Shown in pieces: positions 32,227 through 40,371 of a stretch of DNA of 64,000 nt. The first letter of the stretch is position 1. Each line of letters opens with the position of its first letter. The DNA lies in assembly GCF_900187185.1 (NCBI RefSeq), contig NZ_LT906465.1:1860001-1924000 (forward strand). Direction: 5' to 3'. The translations under genes and the position numbers were made by a program. The notes below the pieces were generated by a model. It saw nothing but the letters and a program-made list of their open reading frames with translations, was not told the DNA's origin and did not search any database. This DNA is from Chryseobacterium taklimakanense. GTDB lineage: Bacteria; Bacteroidota; Bacteroidia; Flavobacteriales; Weeksellaceae.

Positions 32227-32904
32227 TTAATAATACTTTTCCAGAATCCTGCAAAGATAAACTTCTTTGTTCATTAATTGGTTTCTGCGGAAATATTCTT
32301 CAGCATTGGGAATACTGATTTCGTAGCCGGAGCCTTCTTTGATCAGGTTGAGATTAAGCTTAAGACTGAAGAACCGCTCCATGATCTCCAGAATTTCAAT
32401 AACCGAATAATTCTGTGGATACGCGATGTTCACGATGCGGTTCAGATGACCATTTTCAAGCAGACTGAAAGTGAGGTTTTTCACATCTTCTGCATCGATA
32501 AGGTTTCGCGTAGCTTTGGTGTGAACATTGACGGTTTCACCGGATTTTACGGAACGCACCAGATAGTTCATCAGAAGATTCGGATTTCCGCCGTTGCCAA
32601 CGGCATTGCTCACGCGCAGGATCAGGTATTTTTCCGTGCTGTTTTTGATGATCTGCTCCATTTTCAGTTTGTGCAGCACATAATCGCTTCCCGTTTTCGA
32701 GGAATCGTAGATGCTGCAGGTGGAGAAATAGACGAAGATTTTTCCGGGATTTTCCGCAATGGTTTTCCGGATAAGGTGTTCCTCGCGGGCAAACTGCGCC
32801 GGATCTCTCTCCAGCGAATTGGAAACGCCGGAAGCGAAGAAAATCACATCTTCTCTGTCATGTTCCTTAAAAAGCGAGGCAATGAGGCCGTTTCCGATGA
32901 TCAT
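32227..32904 (-). CDS. Short NAD-dependent epimerase/dehydratase-family protein
   Basis: A 225-aa member of the extended short-chain dehydrogenase group, shorter than usual (about 310 aa). The nucleotide-binding end is reduced to MIIGNGLIASLF. The catalytic triad region is present: Ser/Thr in VYFSTCSIYDSS and the YxxxK motif in DYVLHKLKMEQ. The C-terminal half has LILRVSNAVGNGGNPNLL and NLIDAEDVKNL. Neighbours suggest a role in nucleotide-sugar conversion, but the shortened front raises doubt about cofactor binding. A microrepeat fills the gap before its start. Confidence 0.75.
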   Translation of the reverse strand: MIIGNGLIASLFKEHDREDVIFFASGVSNSLERDPAQFAREEHLIRKTIAENPGKIFVYFSTCSIYDSSKTGSDYVLHKLKMEQIIKNSTEKYLILRVSNAVGNGGNPNLLMNYLVRSVKSGETVNVHTKATRNLIDAEDVKNLTFSLLENGHLNRIVNIAYPQNYSVIEILEIMERFFSLKLNLNLIKEGSGYEISIPNAEEYFRRNQLMNKEVYLCRILEKYY

Positions 32905-32907
32905 GGG

Positions 32908-32960
32908 GTTTGGAGGTTATGAGGTTATAGAGGTTATGGAGGTTACAGGGTAGTGGTGTA
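32908..32960 (-). repeat. CCATAACCT-type microrepeat before the epimerase-like gene
   Basis: Imperfect units of GGAGGTTATG (plus strand), then GGTGTAGCAGTTTAG. In mRNA sense it reads TAACCTCCATAACCTCTATAAC, nearly free of G, and ends within 4 nt of the ATG. Confidence 0.65.
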
Positions 32961-32965
32961 GCAGT

Positions 32966-33106
32966 TTAGTTGGTTAGGACTTCATTGCCAATGTCTTCCC
33001 AATCATCGTACATAAACAATTCTTGTTCAGAAGCCGCCAAGGTCTTCTTTTTTTTCGTTAAAACGGAAAGTGCCTCCCGTATTCTCCAGACTGCAGTGCT
33101 GATCAT
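32966..33106 (-). CDS. 46-aa microprotein coupled to the upstream glycosyltransferase
   Basis: The ATG at 33106 overlaps the stop of the upstream GT4 gene as ATGA, the same 4-bp coupling used by other gene pairs here. The product starts MISTAVWRIREALSVLT, carries a KKKK patch near residue 20 and ends in an acidic segment YDDWEDIGNEVLTN. No family was recognised. No homologue was tested, so reality as a gene rests on the coupling and on the lack of other explanation for this 140-bp stretch. It is too short for standard gene callers. Confidence 0.5.
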   Translation of the reverse strand: MISTAVWRIREALSVLTKKKKTLAASEQELFMYDDWEDIGNEVLTN

Positions 33107-34188
33107 GGGTTGTTGAAAAGTTTTTTTAAATTGTTCACAGAAATTTGATTGTCCAGGATTTTCATATAATCTTCCCGGATTTTTTCAGAAAAAGTCTTTA
33201 AGAGTTTCCTGTCGTCGTATAATTTGATGATGGCAGCCGCCAGGTCTTCTTTATTTCTTTCAATAAAAAGGCCGTTTTCGCCATGGCGGATCACCATTTT
33301 GGGAAAGCCGATTTTTGTAGAAACAGAAGGCACTCCCGACAGTGCAGCTTCTGCAAAAAGGGAGGGGCCGGTATCCGCGGCGGAGGCAATCAGTGCAAGA
33401 TCAACATCTTTGTAGAAGCCCAGCAAATCTTCGTAAGGTCCAGCAAATTTGGTTTTCAGCGTTACGATCCTTCCGGAATTTTTCACCATTTCCACTGCCG
33501 GTTCTATGATTTCCCGGAAGCCCTTCATCGGGCGGTCCGGCGTTCCTGTCCAGCCTAAGGTAAGGCCTTCCTTGCTTCCTGCTTTTTCGTTTATTACAAA
33601 TTCGTTCTGCCGGTAGATTCCGTTAGCGAAGGTAATTTTTTGTGTCAGCGGCAGATAATCTTCAATCAGGTTACGGCTTCCGGCGATAATGCCGTCGTAG
33701 TGTTTCAGGTACTGCTGATAAAAATCGTTCCGGTTGAGGCTGTGTACGTTCGTACTGTTCCGTATATCCCATCCCGGGCCTTCGTGCGGAAAAGAATCGG
33801 TGTAGAGGCCGACGTATTTTTTTCTGCTCCTGAACGGCAGTACCGTAGTGTACTGGAAATAATAGGCGCATTCGAAAATCAGATCAAAATCTATCTTTTC
33901 CGTCTTCTCACCGGACTGCACTTTGTAAACCGGAGGGTATTTGTACACCGGACAGGAAAACCGTCTGCTTTTGTCTACAAAATATTTCAGGTCTTTGTTT
34001 CGGAAACGGTTCAGAAGATTTGATATAAGTCTTTCACCGAAAGAAAAATCTTTTTTTCGCAGCGCAAAGTCCTGTGCAAATGCGATATAGCAGTCAAAGT
34101 CATTATCCAGCCCTTCCGCCCATGTTCTGATGAGGTTATGGTAAGCCCAGTTTGGTTTGTCGGCGATGAAGAGGATGGATTTTTTCAT
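33103..34188 (-). CDS. GT4-family glycosyltransferase
   Basis: A 361-aa GT-B transferase: N-terminus ILFIADKPNWAYHNLIRTW, then an acceptor-domain segment TNVHSLNRNDFYQQYLKHYDGIIAGSRN, LTLGWTGTPDRPMKG at the start of the donor domain, and the signature LFAEAALSGVPSVSTKIGFPKMV. It overlaps both neighbours by 4 bp (GT at 34185 and the 46-aa gene at 33106). Donor sugar unknown. Confidence 0.85.
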   Translation of the reverse strand: MKKSILFIADKPNWAYHNLIRTWAEGLDNDFDCYIAFAQDFALRKKDFSFGERLISNLLNRFRNKDLKYFVDKSRRFSCPVYKYPPVYKVQSGEKTEKIDFDLIFECAYYFQYTTVLPFRSRKKYVGLYTDSFPHEGPGWDIRNSTNVHSLNRNDFYQQYLKHYDGIIAGSRNLIEDYLPLTQKITFANGIYRQNEFVINEKAGSKEGLTLGWTGTPDRPMKGFREIIEPAVEMVKNSGRIVTLKTKFAGPYEDLLGFYKDVDLALIASAADTGPSLFAEAALSGVPSVSTKIGFPKMVIRHGENGLFIERNKEDLAAAIIKLYDDRKLLKTFSEKIREDYMKILDNQISVNNLKKLFNNP

Positions 34189-35282
34189 TTTTTTTCCAGG
34201 TGATTTTTATGCACGATCGGGTTGGAGCCTGGCGCGTTCAAAAGAATTTTAATCCAGTTGTCGAGACTATATTTCGTTTTGATCTCTTCAGGAATCTGTT
34301 TGTAAGGTTTTTTCTGGAAATCAAGGATTTTATCTTTATATTTTTCAATGTTATCAAAATCAACCACCAAAATATTATCAGGATTATAGAAGTCGTAATT
34401 GACAACATCGGCGTTGTTGGTTATAATTTTTGTTTCATAAAGCATGCACTCAAAAAATCTGAAGGACAAACCAATATGATGTTTTTTACAAATATCGATA
34501 ACAATTTTTGAATTTTTTGTTTTTTCTAAGGTGTCTTCGATTGAAGTAGGCGATGTAATGTATTTTATCTTCGTGCTATCTACTAATCGGTGGTCGTTAT
34601 TTAAAAATCCCCGTTCGGCAAAAATTGAAATGTCAATATTTCCGCTTAAAAATTTTGCTAGTTCTGCCAGCTTCCAGTCCCGTCGTTGGGTGTCCAATGT
34701 TCCGGCAAGTGAGCCAACATAAAACACGTCCGTTTTTCTGCTGTCGAAAGGTGTTGAAGGTATGTCCGGAATATAGTAATTGGTTAAAAATTTCATATCA
34801 AGATCAGGATGGTCAGCGATATTGTCAATATCAAAAGAATAGACGCCGTCGAGATATTTCAAACTTTTAACCAGACTCGGTTTAAAAAATAAACGGAGAC
34901 CGTCCCAAATGTATCCAACAGTTTTGTTTCCCAGCCTGCTCAGTTTTTCGATGTTTTGCGTCGTGTATTCTTCCGGTTTTATAATAAGCACCAAATCGTA
35001 CATCTTGTCTTTGGGAAGCTGCGCTATCTTTTTCCTGTAAAATCTATTGACGTGGTTTTTATGGGCAATTAGAGAATAAAGCTTATTGCGGTGTACTAAT
35101 CTTTCGTAAATGTTCCTGAACTTATCTGTCAGATTTTTGTTCTGAAATGGCGGGGGATTTTCAGTGTCCAGGTAGTCAACATCATATCCTAACGACTTCA
35201 GGCCGTCGGTCAGCTGCTGATGAAGACTGCCGGAAATTTTTCTCCAGGGCTGAAAAACCACAAGTATCTTTTGTGAAGGCAT
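34185..35282 (-). CDS. Glycosyltransferase of the CgeB/lipopolysaccharide-core type
   Basis: A 365-aa GT-B-like protein. The N-terminus KILVVFQPWRKISGSLHQQ, the middle segment YIWDGLRLFFKPSLVKSL and the C-terminal IDICKKHHIGLSFRFFECML followed by YETKIITNNADVVNYDFYN are typical of CgeB-like or LPS-core sugar transferases of Bacteroidota. Composition is AT-richer than the downstream GT4 gene. It is first in the leftward run 35.28 to 30.9 kb and has its own -7 box 12 nt before the ATG. Confidence 0.75.
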   Translation of the reverse strand: MPSQKILVVFQPWRKISGSLHQQLTDGLKSLGYDVDYLDTENPPPFQNKNLTDKFRNIYERLVHRNKLYSLIAHKNHVNRFYRKKIAQLPKDKMYDLVLIIKPEEYTTQNIEKLSRLGNKTVGYIWDGLRLFFKPSLVKSLKYLDGVYSFDIDNIADHPDLDMKFLTNYYIPDIPSTPFDSRKTDVFYVGSLAGTLDTQRRDWKLAELAKFLSGNIDISIFAERGFLNNDHRLVDSTKIKYITSPTSIEDTLEKTKNSKIVIDICKKHHIGLSFRFFECMLYETKIITNNADVVNYDFYNPDNILVVDFDNIEKYKDKILDFQKKPYKQIPEEIKTKYSLDNWIKILLNAPGSNPIVHKNHLEKK

Positions 35283-35294
35283 TTTTGTATTTTT

Positions 35295-35303
35295 ACAAAA
35301 TTA
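35295..35303 (-). promoter_or_regulatory. -7 box of the leftward run 35.3 to 30.9 kb
   Basis: Minus-strand TAATTTTGT fits TAnnTTTG, 12 nt before the ATG at 35282. The divergent GT2 gene at 35412 has no equally clear box. Confidence 0.45.
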
Positions 35304-35411
35304 ATTTAAATTTAAAAATATTTACCGTTCCGGTGTTCGAATTTAGAGCCTTTGTTTTTTGAAATTACTTTTTCGCATTCTGCTGTAGCGATCAAATCTT
35401 ATTTATCATAA

Positions 35412-36263
35412 ATGTTTACCGTTTTCACGCCCACTTTTAACCGAAAACATACGCTGCCCACGCTTTACCAAAGCCTGATAAACCAGACCGTTAAAAACTT
35501 TGAATGGCTGGTGATCGATGACGGATCAACTGATGGAACAAAGGATTTAATAGAAAAATATATCCGTGAACAGAAAATTCCTGTTCGGTATTATTTTCAG
35601 AAAAATCAGGGGAAACATATTGCCTATAATACTGCACTCAAGACAGCCAATGAGCAGTTTATAATGACTGTAGACAGCGACGATTTCCTTGTGGAAAAGG
35701 CGCTGGAAACCTGTACTGAAATGGCGAAGGAAATTGAAGATCGAGATTTTGCAGGGTTTTCTTATTTAAGATTTTTCACAAACCAGAACGAAAACTTAGA
35801 TCATTATGGTAAAAGGAGATGGCTGGACAGCAGACAGCACAGTTTTGCGGGAAAGGGGGAGATGGGATTTGTTTTCAGGCTGGATGTTGCCAAGGAGTTC
35901 AAATTTCCAGTCATCGAGGGCGAGCGGTTTTCTCAGGAAGCTCTTGTTCTACTTCCACTAATGCGAAAATACCAGATTCTTTTTACAGATCATGTTTTGG
36001 CGAGGGGAGACTATCTGGAAGATGGCCTAACTCAAAATATTTACAAGCGAATGCTATCAAACCCGCAGTATGCCATGCTAACCCAGCTGGAACGCATAAA
36101 AAGTACCAGAAGCTGGAAAGAAAAGAAGCAGTTTGCCAAGGTGTACTGGGATATTGCCAACAAAAATCGACAGTTGCCATTATTTAAAAAAATTATTGCA
36201 ATTTCGCCGCTGTTTACAGGAATTACTTTTCTAAATAAACTTACAAAACACAAATGGATATAA
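35412..36263 (+). CDS. GT2-family glycosyltransferase
   Basis: A 283-aa GT-A transferase with VFTPTFNRKHTLPTLYQSL, FEWLVIDDGSTDGT and the DXD motif TVDSDDFL near residue 91. The C-terminal part contains VIEGERFSQEALVLLPLM, a form seen in GT2 enzymes of flavobacterial capsule clusters. It reads rightward and overlaps the FkbM-family methyltransferase gene by 10 bp, forming a two-gene unit set against the leftward cluster. Confidence 0.88.
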   Translation: MFTVFTPTFNRKHTLPTLYQSLINQTVKNFEWLVIDDGSTDGTKDLIEKYIREQKIPVRYYFQKNQGKHIAYNTALKTANEQFIMTVDSDDFLVEKALETCTEMAKEIEDRDFAGFSYLRFFTNQNENLDHYGKRRWLDSRQHSFAGKGEMGFVFRLDVAKEFKFPVIEGERFSQEALVLLPLMRKYQILFTDHVLARGDYLEDGLTQNIYKRMLSNPQYAMLTQLERIKSTRSWKEKKQFAKVYWDIANKNRQLPLFKKIIAISPLFTGITFLNKLTKHKWI

Positions 36264-37003
36264 AAAAACTTGCAGAACAGTTTAAATTTTACCGACGGTT
36301 TGGAAAAAGCGGCTGGAACATTTATCGCGACGAACACCAATCAGATAAACCAATTATTGAGTTTCGCAACCGCGAACTGAAACACCCGTTGTTTCTTCGC
36401 CGAAAAACCTCGGATTTTGATGTATTCAAACAGGTGATTTACAATCAGGAATATAAAATCCACACAGGGTTCGATGCGGAGTATATTATCGACGCCGGAG
36501 GCAATATCGGCCTGGCAAGTGTTCATTTTAAAAACCGTTTTCCCAATGCCAAAATTATCTGTGTGGAACCTGAAAGTGGCAACTTCGAAATGGTACAGAA
36601 AAACACAAAACCTTATCCAGATATTATCCCGGTAAAAGCAGGAGTGTGGAACAAAACCACTTATTTGAAAATAATAGACAGCTCTGTGGCGAGCTGGGGT
36701 TTTATGGTAAAAGAAACAGCAGCAGATGATCCCACAGCTTTACCTGCAGTTTCTATTGGAGATCTTATGCGGACTTATCATTTCCCGAGGATTGATATCC
36801 TGAAAATGGACATCGAGGGATCCGAGAAGGAAGTCTTCGAGGAAAACTATGATGAATGGCTTTCCAAAACCAGAATTTTGCTTGTGGAAACCCACGACGG
36901 TATGAGAAAAAATGCCGCAAAAACACTTTTCAGGGCTCTGGACAAATACGATTACCAGCTTGGAACCAGCGGTGAAAACCTACTGATTTACCTGAATAAT
37001 TAG
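36254..37003 (+). CDS. FkbM-family SAM-dependent methyltransferase
   Basis: A 249-aa protein. The SAM-binding core starts at YIIDAGGNIGLASVHFKNRF (about 76-95), with KIICVEPESGNFEMV after it and IDILKMDIEGSEKEVFEE (about 175-192), the FkbM signature. Such enzymes often O-methylate sugars in polysaccharide loci, which can also cap chain growth. It overlaps GT2 upstream by 10 bp. Its last 24 bp overlap the convergent GT4 gene on the other strand. Confidence 0.85.
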   Translation: MDIKKLAEQFKFYRRFGKSGWNIYRDEHQSDKPIIEFRNRELKHPLFLRRKTSDFDVFKQVIYNQEYKIHTGFDAEYIIDAGGNIGLASVHFKNRFPNAKIICVEPESGNFEMVQKNTKPYPDIIPVKAGVWNKTTYLKIIDSSVASWGFMVKETAADDPTALPAVSIGDLMRTYHFPRIDILKMDIEGSEKEVFEENYDEWLSKTRILLVETHDGMRKNAAKTLFRALDKYDYQLGTSGENLLIYLNN

Positions 37004-38134
37004 ACTGTTTATCAGTTTCCCCATTTTCTCACCCCAGACTTTCCAGTTCAGTTCCTGTTCATATTTTTGGCGGGCATCGTGCGACATCTGTTTTGCTAGT
37101 TCCGGATTTTTCAGCAGCTGTTCAATTTTTCTGGCATACTCTTCGGCACCGGCATTTTGCGGGAGTGTAAATCCTGTGATCCCGTCCTCTACCATCGCAG
37201 AGACACCACCTGTGTCGCGCGTGATTACGGGAAGACCATAAGCCGCAGCCTCTGCAAATGAAATCGGTGTACAGTCGGCTTTGGTTGGGATAAACAAAAA
37301 ATGTGAATCTCTTAAAAAGTCTTTTATTTTCTGTGCTTCCGCCGGAATGTTTTTATTCAGAAACGGAATGACTTCCATGGCTTTGCTGCGGATTCCGGGA
37401 TCACAGCCTACCACCAGTAATTTCGCAGGCAATCCCTTTTTCCGAAGCAGTTCGATGGTCTGCAAAGCCAGATCACCGCCTTTTCGCTCCCAGAAAACCG
37501 CCAAAAAGAGAAAAGTGATGTCTCCGCTGTAATCTTTGTTGAAATTTACCTGTCCCGGGACTTCTGAATTGGGACCAAACTTGACAGTACTCAGTTTTTC
37601 AGCTGGAATACCATAAAAGTTCCTAACGAAATGCGTGGCCCAGTCGGAAGAGTAAACAATGTGATCCGCATTCTCCAATGCTTTTTTTTCGACGAAATGG
37701 GTAATCTTTTTCGACACCCATCCAAACCCAGAATAATAACTGTAATAGTTCAGCAGCTGTGCTACATTGGCATCATTAAGATAAACAATGGGCTGTCTGA
37801 CTTTGAGGAAGGCAATTTCAGGAACTGCGGTTGGCGCAAAGAGAAGGTCGATCTTTTTTTGCTTTATCCTTTTTTTTGTTTTGCGGGAAGCCAGCCACGC
37901 CTTCAGGATAAACTGATGCTGATTGAAGCCGCGGGTGAAGATTTTTTGGTAAAAATTCCCGATGCTGCGGAACATGGAAAGCTCTGCCACACTGTATTCC
38001 GGCGTGGGAATCCATACCACCTCAAAACCCTGTTTCTGTAGTGCGGTGAACATGCTGTACATGGTGCCGGACCAATTTTTACGGTCTTCCAATGGGCGGG
38101 AACTGATGAAGCCTATCGTGAGTTTCCTAACCAT
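36980..38134 (-). CDS. GT4-family glycosyltransferase
   Basis: A 384-aa GT-B transferase: KLTIGFISSRPLEDRKNWSG at the N-terminus, DHIVYSSDWATHFVRNFYG before the linker, and ISFAEAAAYGLPVITRDTGG with VEDGITGFTLPQNAGAEEYA in the donor domain. Its 3' end overlaps the 3' end of the FkbM gene by 24 bp on the opposite strand. The start overlaps the upstream GT2 gene by 8 bp. Sugar unknown. Confidence 0.88.
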   Translation of the reverse strand: MVRKLTIGFISSRPLEDRKNWSGTMYSMFTALQKQGFEVVWIPTPEYSVAELSMFRSIGNFYQKIFTRGFNQHQFILKAWLASRKTKKRIKQKKIDLLFAPTAVPEIAFLKVRQPIVYLNDANVAQLLNYYSYYSGFGWVSKKITHFVEKKALENADHIVYSSDWATHFVRNFYGIPAEKLSTVKFGPNSEVPGQVNFNKDYSGDITFLFLAVFWERKGGDLALQTIELLRKKGLPAKLLVVGCDPGIRSKAMEVIPFLNKNIPAEAQKIKDFLRDSHFLFIPTKADCTPISFAEAAAYGLPVITRDTGGVSAMVEDGITGFTLPQNAGAEEYARKIEQLLKNPELAKQMSHDARQKYEQELNWKVWGEKMGKLINSLIIQVNQ

Positions 38135-39044
38135 TTTTTAGTTTTTTAAATAAATACACACGCAGATTCCGGTGTTTTTTTATAATCCATTTTAAATTTT
38201 GGAGAGCTGTTTGGGTTCTTCCTTTTTTCAGTGCAGAGATAAAGTCGATTCTGCTGCGCGAAAAAATCTGCCAGTCTGCATGCTCCTTTATTTTTCCGCC
38301 GTGAAAGTTACCGATAATTTCATCGAGCCTGTTGTGGTTCAGGTCTCTTTTATAATTTACTGCGCCAAACGACAGTCCGGCATCGTGCCGCCTGTAAGCC
38401 GACCAACATTTTTTGAGTCCTCTGATTTTCCCAACGGTCGAAGCGGCCAGAAAGAGCACGGTGTCAAAATACTGTAAGTTTGGATCCTTCAGGGTGTTCA
38501 GAAAGGCGGTGCTTTTCAGGACTTCGGCACGCATCATGACTGTTGCAGTATGCACCACCCAATGCCGGTAGATTTCCAACGGTGAATAATCTCTGTCTTC
38601 AACAGAAGAAAAAGGGCTGCCGTTGATTTCGGGATATGGCGAAACGTTCATCGCCTGATGAAAAACCAAAGCGTATTCGGGATGGCTTTCCAGAAAACAG
38701 TATTGCGCCTGCAGTTTTCCGTCGTGCGTCCAGTAGTCATCACCTTCACAGAAGGCGATGTATGTGCCGGTTACCTGTTTTAAGGCAAAATAAAAGTTCG
38801 GGGTAGCGCCCAGATTGGTGGTATGGGCGGTATATTTTACCGTTATATGGGCGGGCGCATCCTTCAGAACCTCGCGGATTACCGCATCCGTATTGTCAGT
38901 AGACTTATCTTCGCAAATAATCAGCTCTATCGGGAAATTCACTTTCTGTATGAAAATTCCCTCCAGATTTTCACGAATGTAATCCTGGTGGTTGTATGTG
39001 AGGACGATGATGGAAATAGGGGGCAAATTTGTTTTAGCCTTCAA
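38127..39044 (-). CDS. GT2-family glycosyltransferase (TTG start)
   Basis: A 305-aa GT-A transferase. The start is a TTG at 39044, giving MKAKTNLPPISIIVLTYNHQ. There is no in-frame ATG between the preceding stop and the conserved SIIVLTYNH motif, so a non-ATG start (this TTG, or a second TTG six codons later) is needed. Further motifs are IELIICEDKSTDNT and FCEGDDYWTHDGKL. It follows the GT2 gene at 39061 by 16 nt. Confidence 0.85.
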   Translation of the reverse strand: MKAKTNLPPISIIVLTYNHQDYIRENLEGIFIQKVNFPIELIICEDKSTDNTDAVIREVLKDAPAHITVKYTAHTTNLGATPNFYFALKQVTGTYIAFCEGDDYWTHDGKLQAQYCFLESHPEYALVFHQAMNVSPYPEINGSPFSSVEDRDYSPLEIYRHWVVHTATVMMRAEVLKSTAFLNTLKDPNLQYFDTVLFLAASTVGKIRGLKKCWSAYRRHDAGLSFGAVNYKRDLNHNRLDEIIGNFHGGKIKEHADWQIFSRSRIDFISALKKGRTQTALQNLKWIIKKHRNLRVYLFKKLKNG

Positions 39045-39060
39045 TATCTAATAGCGTTTT

Positions 39061-39978
39061 TTAGAGTAAATCTTTTATGGAAATATTATGTTTTTTGGTA
39101 ACCATCCAATATAAAACTAATAGTTTCCTTTTAAAATATGGTAGCTTGAGCAAGTACTGATTTCTAATTGAAATAAATTCATTATCAATTTTACTAAGAA
39201 TTTTTTTCCTTTCGAATAAGATGAAATCTTTATCCCATGACTCACGAATTTTTCTAATAAAATTTGCCTTTGTGTTGAAATCAGAATATTTTAATAAATG
39301 TTGTACCTTTTGTTGGTAAATGTCTACGTCCTCCCCTGAGCCTATCTGCTGTTGGGGATGAATTCTATAATACCCTAAGCACTCATCTAATACCTCTATT
39401 TTATCTTTTAAGGCAAAGTAAATGGCCAATTGGGCATCATGTAGAAAGCCATGCGTCGCATCAAATTCCAGATTTGTTAGTTTTCTGAAAGCTAGGGCTG
39501 CTCCAGTAATGACATTTCCTTTAATCAAAAGATGTCCAAGCAAATCTTTATTTTCAGTAGGCGAATATAAATAATGATTAAAGGTTGTGTTTTTATGTGG
39601 GCCATTCTTATAATAAAGTAAATTGTGGAATAATGCATCCTTGTCTGGATTATTTTCAAAAAACATTAAATTTTTCCTTACTTTATCTGGAAACCATACA
39701 TCATCCTGATCACTGAGAAAAATTATATCTCCTGTACAAAGATTAATAGCTTTTTCAAAGTTTTTTATAACCTTAAGGGTGTGTTTGTTTTGATGGATTT
39801 TAAAAATATTAGGAAATTCTGTATGGTATTTTTGAAGTATTTGCATTGTTTCGTCAGTGGAACCATCATCACATACTACAATTTCATTAACGGGGGTGCT
39901 TTGCTTAAGAATACTATCCAGCTGTTCCGCGATATATTTTTCGCCGTTATATGTGCAGAGGGCTACGGAGGTTGTCAT
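39061..39978 (-). CDS. GT2-family glycosyltransferase, rhamnosyltransferase-like
   Basis: A 305-aa GT-A transferase with TSVALCTYNGEKYIAEQLDS, NEIVVCDDGSTDET and FLSDQDDVWFPDKV, the pattern common in predicted rhamnosyl and alpha-L-sugar transferases. It also has HGFLHDAQLAIYFALKD in the second half. Composition is clearly AT-rich, unlike the gene at 38127. It is first of a leftward pair or trio. No clear promoter box was found in the 393-bp gap before it. Confidence 0.85.
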   Translation of the reverse strand: MTTSVALCTYNGEKYIAEQLDSILKQSTPVNEIVVCDDGSTDETMQILQKYHTEFPNIFKIHQNKHTLKVIKNFEKAINLCTGDIIFLSDQDDVWFPDKVRKNLMFFENNPDKDALFHNLLYYKNGPHKNTTFNHYLYSPTENKDLLGHLLIKGNVITGAALAFRKLTNLEFDATHGFLHDAQLAIYFALKDKIEVLDECLGYYRIHPQQQIGSGEDVDIYQQKVQHLLKYSDFNTKANFIRKIRESWDKDFILFERKKILSKIDNEFISIRNQYLLKLPYFKRKLLVLYWMVTKKHNISIKDLL

Positions 39979-40371
39979 TAAAATGAATTTTCTAGGTTAT
40001 AAATATACTTTTAATTTTAATATTTAAGTTTTATTTATTTTTTGGATGTATTTTTTATGAGTACTGGAATTTCAAATAAAAAAATCAAATTAAGTTTTCG
40101 AAAAAATAGCACTTATAAATTTTTAATCAAAACAATAGCAAAAAAAGTGGTTTGCTTTTCGTTAATACCAGATTGATGTTTATAACGAGGCACTTTGATG
40201 GAAAATTTTGGAGCTATACTTTCTTTTGCTAAACTATAATTTTCTTATTTGTGAGTTTAGAATGCAAAATATTATAATTTTAATCAGATATAGGATTGCT
40301 TTATTTTTTGGAACTTCTCAGGATTGCCATCTGAAAAAATGGATTAAGTGAATGAGGGGTTAGCATAGTTA
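39979..40371. other. AT-rich non-coding gap inside the polysaccharide locus
   Basis: Very AT-rich, with no open frame above 25 codons that looks real, no repeat and no clear -7 box on the minus strand. It presumably carries the promoter of the leftward gene at 39978 and the 3' end region of the gene at 40372. It could also be decayed coding sequence. Confidence 0.4.
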
